Shown: positions 57,127 to 64,000 of the stretch, one piece after another
Layout: the number at the start of each line of letters is the position of its first letter
Numbering within the stretch: position 1 is the first letter of the stretch
Assembly: GCA_023417315.1 (NCBI GenBank)
Contig: JAEZFW010000013.1
Span: 24,580 to 88,579 of the forward strand
DNA: 64,000 bases
Reading direction: 5' to 3'
From: Pseudomonadota bacterium
GTDB lineage: Bacteria; Pseudomonadota; Gammaproteobacteria; Steroidobacterales; Steroidobacteraceae
Notes under the pieces: generated by a model
Databases searched by the model: none
Told to the model about the DNA's origin: nothing
What the model saw: the letters and a program-made list of their open reading frames with translations, nothing else
Translations under genes and position numbers: made by a program

Positions 57127-58728
57127 CTAGTAAGTGCCGCGCTGGATGTACGGGACCTTCTCGAACAACCGCCGCTCTGCTCCGCGCGGGTCGTTTTCGA
57201 GCTTCGACTCAGCATCGAACACCATGGTTGCGCGTTCTGGCAGCGTGTACGGGCGCCACTCCGGCAGCGCGTTGTGGTTCGGATTCCCGGTGTGCGCGAA
57301 TGCAATCAAGGCTGCGCTCATCGCATCGGCTGTGCGTTGTGCTTCGGGTGTCGTGCCAGTGCGCGAGCCGGGTTGTGCGATGTTGTTGAAGATGAGCGGG
57401 ATATCCATCGAATGCATCGCGCCGTAGCGACCGTTCTCGAGTGGAGATCGATAGTTCAGCTGATAGGCGTACGTACGTGTGCCTTGCTGTGCGCGCAACT
57501 CGAGCTCGATGACGGCGCCGCGCCAGGAGCGGCCCGCGGTCGTTGCGGCGAAGAAGACTTCGGTCGCTGTGTATGACGGGTACCAGCGCCGATACTCGGC
57601 GATGACATGTTCCGGCTCGATATCGACATGCAGCGCAGGCAGTAAGCGCTCCGGCAGCTCGTCCCACGTGAGATCGTGAATGCCCGGATCGTTGCCGTGA
57701 AACGCACGCGTCTCATCGCGCGCGTTGCCGATGATCATCGGGATGTGTGCCGACTGCGGCGGCGCATCGGGATAGAACGGATGCCGTAGCAGTGCGTCTT
57801 CATCCAGCACCGGACCGAAATAGACATTGCGCCCGACCAATGTCGGATCATTCGCGCGTGTCGCATCCACTAGCGCGGCAGTGTCCACCTTGAGCAGCGC
57901 CGCGATGCCGCTCGGTGCGATCTTCAATGAATCGAGGCAAGCGCGCGCACGCAGCGTCGCGCTCCTCGGTCCAGAGGCGGTGACCTGCTGACCGCTCATC
58001 GTCACTGCGCGATGGAAGAGTCCCTTCGCGGCAGGCATCGCCATCAGCGTCGCGATCTTCGCTCCACCGCCGGATTGACCGAACACGGTGACGCACGCGG
58101 GATCGCCACCAAACTCTTCTGCGTGATCACGCACCCACTCGAGTGCGAGCACGAGGTCGAGAATCCCAACGTTGCCCGAAGTCGCATAGTCGCGGCCGGC
58201 AAGCCGATCGAGATACAGGTGACCGAAGATGTTCAGTCGATGATTGACCGTGACGACGACTACGTCGCCTTGCGTGCACAGGCGCGTGCCGTCGTAGAGC
58301 GGGCTCGAGCCGGAGCCGCTGCTGAATTCGCCACCGTGGAAGTAGACCAGCACGGGTCGCTTCGCGCCGTCACGCAGCGCGGGCGTCCATACGTTGAGGC
58401 GTAGACAGTCTTCGCTCGTCGACTCGCGCGAGTTGGATTGCGGACACGATGGTCCATACTCGAGCGCGTCGCGAATGCGTTTCCATCGCTCCGGCGGCAG
58501 CGCAGGTTGGAAGCGGCGCGTACGCGTGTCGGCACCGTAAGGCACACCCTTGAACACGAACACGCCGCTCTGACGCGCGCCTGCGATCTTGCCGCCGAGT
58601 ACCTTCGCCACCACGCTTTTTGGCGAGGTCGCATGCGCATGCAATGCAGGCAGCGCCAGCAATCCGGTGCCCACGAGCGCGCCTTGCATGAAGCGGCGCC
58701 GCTCTATCGAAGGAAGATCGTCGTGCAT
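57127..58728 (-). CDS. Exported type-B carboxylesterase
   Basis: The 533-residue protein has a Tat-type signal (RRRFMQGALVGTGLLALP). The mature part is a carboxylesterase/lipase: VFKGVPYGADT, SEDCLRLNVWTP, oxyanion VYFHGGEF, nucleophile FGQSGGGAK, acid in NARDETRAF and catalytic His in YGAMHSMDIPLIFNN. Such enzymes cleave acyl esters, here plausibly acetyl or feruloyl groups on plant polymers. The ATG at 58728 overlaps the preceding TGA (TGATG), implying coupling with the esterase upstream; an ATG at 58752 is the alternative. Confidence 0.9.
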   Translation of the reverse strand: MHDDLPSIERRRFMQGALVGTGLLALPALHAHATSPKSVVAKVLGGKIAGARQSGVFVFKGVPYGADTRTRRFQPALPPERWKRIRDALEYGPSCPQSNSRESTSEDCLRLNVWTPALRDGAKRPVLVYFHGGEFSSGSGSSPLYDGTRLCTQGDVVVVTVNHRLNIFGHLYLDRLAGRDYATSGNVGILDLVLALEWVRDHAEEFGGDPACVTVFGQSGGGAKIATLMAMPAAKGLFHRAVTMSGQQVTASGPRSATLRARACLDSLKIAPSGIAALLKVDTAALVDATRANDPTLVGRNVYFGPVLDEDALLRHPFYPDAPPQSAHIPMIIGNARDETRAFHGNDPGIHDLTWDELPERLLPALHVDIEPEHVIAEYRRWYPSYTATEVFFAATTAGRSWRGAVIELELRAQQGTRTYAYQLNYRSPLENGRYGAMHSMDIPLIFNNIAQPGSRTGTTPEAQRTADAMSAALIAFAHTGNPNHNALPEWRPYTLPERATMVFDAESKLENDPRGAERRLFEKVPYIQRGTY

Positions 58729-59702
58729 CACGCTTTGCTGCCGCCTAGCCATCCCTCGCTCGTCATCCAGTGGCGCGCGCTATCGATCCAGCGATCGGAG
58801 CTCGTCGGATTATTCAGTCCATATCCGTGGCCGCCGCGCGCATAGATAAAGAGCTGCGCGGAGATCTGCTTCGCACGCAGCGCTTCGAAGTAGCGGATGC
58901 TGTTCCCAACAGGAACGCCTGCGTCATCCGCGGCGTGAACCAGGAAGGCAGGTGGCGTCGAGTCCGTGATCGCTTCGTTTGTCGAATACCGCTCGATGAG
59001 CTCTGCAGAAGGCGAACTGCCGAGTAACTGCGAGCGGGACACCTGATGCGTGAGCTCATCGCGCATCGTGATCACAGGATAGATGAGAATCGAGAACGCA
59101 GGCCGCGAAGTGGCCGGACTATGCGAGGACAGAACCGGTCTCGCGAACAACGTCGATGTGCTTGCCGCGAGATGCCCGCCGGCGGAGAAGCCCACGATGC
59201 CGATGCGCTTACGATCGAGGTTCCATTCACTCGAACGTTGATGCACGACATGCAGCGCCTGCTGCGCATCCTGCAGCGGCCCCAGGTAAGTGTGCGTCAT
59301 GTGACGGGGATTCGGCGTGCGGTACTTGAGCACGAAGGCCGCGACACCGAATTGATTGAACGCATGCGCGACGCTGTAGCCTTCCTTGTCGATCGAGACG
59401 CCGCGGTAGCTTCCCCCCGGGCAGATCACGACCGCAGGCGTCGGTGCGCTCGTACGCGCGGGCAAGAAGACCGTCAAAGTAGGACGAGAGATCTCTTGTC
59501 GATAGACCCAAGCCTCCTTCGGGTCTCGGGTTGATTCTTCATCCGGCGCCTCGATCGCTCCGGGTATCGGCCCTGGATAAAGAGGTAGCGTTTCCTTTGC
59601 CAGAGGAAGCGCCTGGCCTGGGGCGGCCACAGCTTCGATCGAGCTCGCAGCGGCCCCGGCAAGGACCGCTGCGACCATTTCGCGTCGTGTGATGTTCGTC
59701 AT
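58728..59702 (-). CDS. Exported alpha/beta hydrolase (acetyl-esterase-like)
   Basis: The 324-residue protein begins MTNITRREMVAAVLAGAAA, a Tat-like signal. It has the oxyanion PGGSYRG, the nucleophile GFSAGGH, an acid in VHAADDAGVP and the catalytic His in GGHGYGLN. It resembles the hydrolase at 639-1490 and the acetyl-xylan or rhamnogalacturonan esterase-like group. It lies 11 bp after the TonB receptor and overlaps the next esterase, so it belongs to the pectin operon. The start at 59702 is chosen for the signal; a TTG at 59717 is possible. Confidence 0.88.
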   Translation of the reverse strand: MTNITRREMVAAVLAGAAASSIEAVAAPGQALPLAKETLPLYPGPIPGAIEAPDEESTRDPKEAWVYRQEISRPTLTVFLPARTSAPTPAVVICPGGSYRGVSIDKEGYSVAHAFNQFGVAAFVLKYRTPNPRHMTHTYLGPLQDAQQALHVVHQRSSEWNLDRKRIGIVGFSAGGHLAASTSTLFARPVLSSHSPATSRPAFSILIYPVITMRDELTHQVSRSQLLGSSPSAELIERYSTNEAITDSTPPAFLVHAADDAGVPVGNSIRYFEALRAKQISAQLFIYARGGHGYGLNNPTSSDRWIDSARHWMTSEGWLGGSKA

Positions 59703-59713
59703 GAGCCAATCGA

Positions 59714-62500
59714 TCAATAGGAGTACTGCAGACCGAGATAGTACTGCCTCCCCGTCCCAAAGTAGTTATCGAGCCGCTGCGCATTCGAGTCCATGAGATC
59801 GGTGCGGAACTCCTCGGTGAGGTTGAGCGCCTCCAGCGACATCTTGAAGCTGTCGTTGAACTCATAGCTCGCGGACATATCGACATATGTCGCCTCCTTG
59901 GTGAAGTCCCTGTCGTTGCCTCGCGTACGTCCCGAAATGGCGTTGCGGTTGTATTCGCCACGATGAGAGACGGACACGCGAGCATCGAAGCGGCCGGTGT
60001 CGTAGTAGAGCGTGAAGTTATACGCCTCGCGCGACTGGCCATTCAGATCGGTGATCACGTCGATGCCCGTGGCAGGGTGCGGGCCGAAGTTCACTTCCGA
60101 GCTGACGTGGGTGTAGTTCGCGATGATTCCGAAGTTGTCGAGCCATTCCGGGCCTGGCAGGAACGTGAGGGGCTGCTGGTACTGGATCTCGTAACCTTCC
60201 AGGTCGCCGCCCTCCCCGTTGACCGTCTGACGCACGTCGAAAATATCCGTAGGCTCGGCGGGAACTTGATCGAGCAGCGAATCAGGCAGGCCGAGTGAAG
60301 ACCATGGCCGCTGAGTGACGCTGTTGACCGTAAAGGACTCGATATCTTTCTTGAACAGCGCGAGCGAGATCAGCGCTTCTTCCGCGAAGTACCACTCGAA
60401 CGACAGGTCGTACGAGTCCGCGCGGAATGGATCGAGCTCTGGATTGCCGAACGTCACCACAGGCGGTGATGCGAAGCCGTTGATCGTGCCGCCCGGCGTG
60501 AGGTTGCCGAGGTTTGGACGCGACATGACTTCGGACCATGACGCACGCACGAGGAAGTCGGTGAACGGCTCGATCACCAAGTTCACTGCGGGCAATGTAT
60601 CGCTGTATTCTCGCTCGACGGTGACGTTCACGTTGCTGCCGCCGACAGCTTGCACTCCGGTCGACTCCAATGCTGTTTCCACATAGCGAACGCCCACATC
60701 GCCGCGGAACGGCAGGCCGAACAGCTCCGTCTCGAAGTTCAACTGAATGTGTGCACCCGTGTCTTCTTCGGTGACGCTACGAACGTCCTGGATGCGCGTC
60801 ACGAGCGGGAAGCAGTTCGAGTCGGTATAGAACCCTAGCGCCGCAGCGGTCGCGGCGATGTCCGCAACGAAGAAGCTCGTCGGACTGCCGGCAGGCACAT
60901 CGACGTTGTCGCCAAAGCTGCTTAAGTGACCGAGCGAGCCATCCATCGGCAATCGGCCGAGCGAGCAGTTCGCGCGATTGATCGGGAGCGTCGAGTCGCG
61001 TCGCGCTTCGGTCACATCGAACGTGTACTCCTTCCAAGAAATGCCGGTGCTGAGCGAAAGCGAATCCGTCATCTCGAACGTGAGATCCGCTCGCGCCGTG
61101 TCGAACGTATTCTCTTGCGTGCTCGGTCGGTCTCGCACTTCCGAGACGACCCAGTTCGCCGGATCGGCCACATCGAACCCATACGAGAAGTACGGCTGAG
61201 TGCGTCCGCCTCTGAAGTCATAGACGTAATTGTCGACGTCGAACGCCTCGAGCACGATCGTCGTCTGCAGAGGGATGTCGAGCTCGGACTTCGACGTACC
61301 GACGAGCGCATCGAGATGCACGCGATCGCCGAACTCTTGAGAAAGATTGAGCGAGTACTGCGTGAATTCCGTGGTCCATTCGTCGAAGCGATTCTCGGAA
61401 CGCACGTCGACGTTGTCGAACAGACCGTACACCATCGTGTTGTTCGCATCGATCGCCCAGTCGCGCACGATGGTCGCACCCCGACCTGATGCGTTGTCGC
61501 GCGCGAACGAGATGGACTCCAGGAAAGGCTCGGTACGCGTTGCGTCGAGCTTGGAATAGAGCACATCCAGGCTGAGCAGCGTGCTGTCGGTCGCTTGCCA
61601 CTGCAACGCACCGGTCAACCCAATTCGCTCCTGCTCATGCTCGAAATTCACGTAGCGGGGAATTCGCGGGTGAACGGCACTGTTCACCTCAGGCGGAAGC
61701 GATGCGCTGTTGGCCCAACGATCGACGGCGGAATTGGCATTCGCCTCCCAGCCGCCGCCCTGCACACCCTCCTCTTGCGTGTGACGTTTCGAATAAGCGG
61801 CCGAGAACAAGGCACCGAACGTCTGCGAATCGTTCGTAGTGCTGATGAGCGCGACCGCGCGCGGATCGAGCTCGCCCGAGTACTCGTTGTAGCCTTGTTG
61901 ATATGAGGTCACGAACGTGAGGTCGGTCCCATAGTCGAACGGTCGGGCCGTCTGCAGCTCGATCGTCGCACCGAGCGAGCCTTCGTCGAGCCGCGCCGAC
62001 GATGTCTTATGAACCGTGATGCGATTGAACAGCTCGGACGCAAACACGTTGAAGTCGAATGCGCGGCCACGGTTCGTTCCGACGGCATCGGTCGCGCTGG
62101 TCGTCGTGAGTCCTTCCATGCCGTTGATGCGGACGCGCGAGAACTCGGGACTCAAGCCACGAATGCTGATCTGCTGACCTTCGCCACCCACACGATCGAT
62201 CGTCACGCCGGGAATTCGCTGGATCGATTCGGCGAGGTTCAGGTCTGGGAAATCTGCTATGTCCTCAGCCAGGATCGTGTCGACTGCAGCCGTGTTCGCT
62301 CGCTTGATGTTGAGCGACTGCTCGAGGCTTTCGCGAAAGCCGGTGACGATGATCTCTTCGACGCCTCCTTCAGTCGTCTGCGGCGCCTGAGCGTTGACGG
62401 TGAACGAAGTTCCGAGCGCCGCGCCAGCAAGGCTGGCGCGGATCGCGAAACGGAGGAGCGGAATGAGCGGTCGGTGGACTGCGCGGTTTGCGTTCGACAT
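59714..62500 (-). CDS. TonB-dependent receptor (oligosaccharide type)
   Basis: The 928-residue protein has a signal peptide ending near VNAQA. An apparent TonB box, EEIIVTGFRESLEQSL, precedes a plug domain (about 60-180, with DFPDLNLAESIQRIPGVTID and ISIRGLSPEFSRVRINGM), then a 22-strand barrel ending in YYLGLQYSY with the C-terminal aromatic residue. It is the large receptor class found in Caulobacter and Xanthomonas polysaccharide loci. Lying 40 bp after a pectate lyase gene, it probably imports oligogalacturonides. The ATG at 62500 follows a CCGGGGGT sequence. Confidence 0.93.
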   Translation of the reverse strand: MSNANRAVHRPLIPLLRFAIRASLAGAALGTSFTVNAQAPQTTEGGVEEIIVTGFRESLEQSLNIKRANTAAVDTILAEDIADFPDLNLAESIQRIPGVTIDRVGGEGQQISIRGLSPEFSRVRINGMEGLTTTSATDAVGTNRGRAFDFNVFASELFNRITVHKTSSARLDEGSLGATIELQTARPFDYGTDLTFVTSYQQGYNEYSGELDPRAVALISTTNDSQTFGALFSAAYSKRHTQEEGVQGGGWEANANSAVDRWANSASLPPEVNSAVHPRIPRYVNFEHEQERIGLTGALQWQATDSTLLSLDVLYSKLDATRTEPFLESISFARDNASGRGATIVRDWAIDANNTMVYGLFDNVDVRSENRFDEWTTEFTQYSLNLSQEFGDRVHLDALVGTSKSELDIPLQTTIVLEAFDVDNYVYDFRGGRTQPYFSYGFDVADPANWVVSEVRDRPSTQENTFDTARADLTFEMTDSLSLSTGISWKEYTFDVTEARRDSTLPINRANCSLGRLPMDGSLGHLSSFGDNVDVPAGSPTSFFVADIAATAAALGFYTDSNCFPLVTRIQDVRSVTEEDTGAHIQLNFETELFGLPFRGDVGVRYVETALESTGVQAVGGSNVNVTVEREYSDTLPAVNLVIEPFTDFLVRASWSEVMSRPNLGNLTPGGTINGFASPPVVTFGNPELDPFRADSYDLSFEWYFAEEALISLALFKKDIESFTVNSVTQRPWSSLGLPDSLLDQVPAEPTDIFDVRQTVNGEGGDLEGYEIQYQQPLTFLPGPEWLDNFGIIANYTHVSSEVNFGPHPATGIDVITDLNGQSREAYNFTLYYDTGRFDARVSVSHRGEYNRNAISGRTRGNDRDFTKEATYVDMSASYEFNDSFKMSLEALNLTEEFRTDLMDSNAQRLDNYFGTGRQYYLGLQYSY

Positions 62501-62540
62501 CGGATACCCCCGGTAGATGTCAATGAAGTGACGAAAAGCT

Positions 62541-63881
62541 CTAGTTCGGTCCCGCCAGCAATGGCACGAGTATCGGCGTCGTCCAAGCCGGCAACAGCTC
62601 GTGATTGAGCGTAGGTGTCCATCCTGCATCGAACCCAAGATCGGGATCGTTCACGGCGTTCCACTCGCTGATGAGGTCCACGGGATTGCGCACGCGCGGA
62701 CCGATCACGAGCGTGCCGGATACGGACAGCGCCGTTCCGTTGAAGCGATCGATGATCTGACTCACGTCGAACGTGCGATCGGCGATGAACACGTTCTCCT
62801 CTGCGTAGATCGCTGATTCGATGCCGACGCCCCAGCTATAGCCATAGTTCGGCGTGCTGCGCACATCGTAGAGGTTGTTGTACAGATGGACTTGGCCGAA
62901 GCGTACGCGTGGGGCGCGTTGGCCAATGCCATCGAAGAGGTTGTGGTGCAGCGTCACCCGCAGCTTGCCTCGATCGGCTGCCGCGCTATCGGACGAACCG
63001 ATCAGCATCGTCTTGTCATGGTTGCGGAACTTGTTCCACGAGACGGTGACGAGATCGGACGCATTCGTGATGTCGAGCAAGCCGTCGTGCACTTGGTAGA
63101 GCACGCCGAAGTGCATCGGCAGCGACGAATCCGCGGTATCGCGATCTTCGAACGTGTTGTGATCGATCCAGACGTTCTCGGTCTCCCGCAGCGAGATCGA
63201 ATCGTACTCTGCGTTCCAGGAGCCTTGAGCGCCGTCTGTCGGATCCCATTCGGGGAAGCAATCGAACGTATCTCGGAACGTCAGATTGCGAATGATGATG
63301 TTGGTGCGCTTGGTCGTGGCGCTACCACGCAGGTCGAGCCACGCACCTTTGATGACGGCGTTCTTACCGAGTCCCACGAGCGTCGTATTCGACCCCACGC
63401 GGATGCGAACGCGGCGTTCTTGTGTGGTATTCGAAGCGGCACGCGCATCTTCCAGCTCACCGCTCGGCTCCTCTTCTCGGCCCCACACGGCCGGATCGTA
63501 CGCTGCAAGGAAGGCCTCGAGCGTGTAGCCGTTCGTATAGTAGTCCTCGCACGTGAGCGGATTGTTGTCGTCATCCACGTTCGCATCGATTGTGCCCTTG
63601 ACGTAGATGATCTTCGGTTCGTTGGAAGGATTCGACGGTGAGGTCGAGGACGGTACACCGTTGTTCAGCGCGGCGATGAGCTCGCGTCGGTTGGTGACCA
63701 CATACACTTGCTCAGGCACTGCGGCCGAGCCACCTGTCACGCCGGATCCGCTCGCAGCCCATCCGTTCTGCGGATGCAGAGTCTCGCGCCCGAGGTCGCG
63801 GTCTCGACCTGCGTGAGCGTGCGTGGCAGCAGCAATAGCGATCAGCGCGCATGCAAAGCGCGTCGTGTTCGAACGATTCAT
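62541..63881 (-). CDS. Secreted pectate lyase, polysaccharide lyase family 1
   Basis: The 446-residue protein has a signal peptide ending at THAHA. The mature part is a PL1 parallel beta helix with the family signature WIDHNTFEDRDT, calcium-site aspartates in this region, and the catalytic-arginine block QRAPRVRFGQVHLYNN. It cleaves polygalacturonate by beta-elimination, giving unsaturated oligomers that feed KduI and KduD. It is the first gene of a four-gene reverse-strand operon (lyase, TonB receptor, two esterases). Its promoter should lie in 63882-63960, where I see no confident motif. Confidence 0.94.
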   Translation of the reverse strand: MNRSNTTRFACALIAIAAATHAHAGRDRDLGRETLHPQNGWAASGSGVTGGSAAVPEQVYVVTNRRELIAALNNGVPSSTSPSNPSNEPKIIYVKGTIDANVDDDNNPLTCEDYYTNGYTLEAFLAAYDPAVWGREEEPSGELEDARAASNTTQERRVRIRVGSNTTLVGLGKNAVIKGAWLDLRGSATTKRTNIIIRNLTFRDTFDCFPEWDPTDGAQGSWNAEYDSISLRETENVWIDHNTFEDRDTADSSLPMHFGVLYQVHDGLLDITNASDLVTVSWNKFRNHDKTMLIGSSDSAAADRGKLRVTLHHNLFDGIGQRAPRVRFGQVHLYNNLYDVRSTPNYGYSWGVGIESAIYAEENVFIADRTFDVSQIIDRFNGTALSVSGTLVIGPRVRNPVDLISEWNAVNDPDLGFDAGWTPTLNHELLPAWTTPILVPLLAGPN

Positions 63882-63959
63882 CTTTAAGTCCCCCTAGCGA
63901 GATCGATCGTTATGCGGTCTGTAGCGAATGAATAGGTCGGTCGTTGCGTCTCCTTTGAG

Positions 63960-64000
63960 AAAAGAGGCGGGGGGGGGGGTGGGCCCCCGCCCCGGGGGGG
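63960..64000. other. Terminal G/C homopolymer tract, possible contig-end artefact
   Basis: The last 35 or so bases are runs of G and C (a run of more than 10 G, then five C, four C and seven G). No other tract in the window is comparable except a 10-C run at 9766-9775. It may be a sequencing or assembly artefact at a contig end. Confidence 0.5.

Noticed and set aside
62501..62523. Third copy of the uronate operator before the TonB receptor (ACCCCCGGTAGATGTCAATG)
   Set aside because: Spacing and centre differ from GGTAACCGGTGTCAT, and the site lies within an operon downstream of the pectate lyase.

Overview
The window is 64 kb of GC-rich, gene-dense bacterial chromosome. It looks like a free-living, plant-polysaccharide-degrading gammaproteobacterium, perhaps Steroidobacteraceae or a Xanthomonadales/Nevskiales relative. 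This is inferred from the mutY-yggX pair, a small DUF6763-type protein, a large Caulobacter/Xanthomonas-type TonB receptor beside pectin genes, and many hybrid kinases and EAL/GGDEF proteins. I see no transposase, phage, plasmid or CRISPR gene.

Layout. 1-9.7 kb is housekeeping: a partial YihY/BrkB membrane protein, a secreted hydrolase, a GNAT-like protein, tRNA-Phe with its promoter, the ergothioneine pair egtB-egtD, signal peptidase I, a DUF6763 protein, a secreted M20 amidohydrolase and a double cNMP-binding/rhodanese fusion. 10-35 kb is signalling: two very large paralogous phosphorelay kinases, a GGDEF regulator, an ECF sigma/anti-sigma/DUF4097 operon, a hybrid kinase with an overlapping EAL regulator, two NarL-type regulators and two NarX-type kinases. 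mutY-yggX, a SRPBCC protein and AsmA lie inside this block. 35-40.6 kb is an NAD salvage operon (pncA-pncB-nadE-nadM) divergent from its repressor nrtR, with a 22-bp palindrome over the promoter. 40.7-44.6 kb is a second hybrid kinase/EAL pair built like the first. 45-64 kb is a pectin and uronate utilisation island: kduD, kduI, a LacI regulator, uxaA, a uxuB-like reductase, a TRAP transporter with a hydratase-like enzyme, a GH43 protein, two secreted esterases, a TonB receptor and a pectate lyase. They describe a path from polymer cleavage outside, through TonB and TRAP uptake, to 2-keto-3-deoxygluconate.

The most unusual signal is non-coding. Twelve intergenic regions hold long imperfect inverted repeats, nearly all ending within about 25 bp of a stop codon. 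Their arms are built from short tandem words (for example TGACGNNG, ACTGGCCA, CGGCAAGGAAGCC, GACGCAGA). The words differ between loci, yet most inner arm ends share a core, roughly GGTCAGA on the left and TCTGACC on the right. Four further sites carry a lone arm. I know no named family with this architecture. They may be terminators or mRNA 3'-end elements whose words are homogenised within each locus.

Other regulatory observations are a shared 15-bp operator candidate inside the kduI and hydratase/TRAP promoters, two near-identical CRP-like sites next to the two paralogous giant kinases, and overlapping G4/C4 palindromes upstream of a NarX-type kinase. The last 40 bases are G/C homopolymer runs and may be a contig-end artefact.
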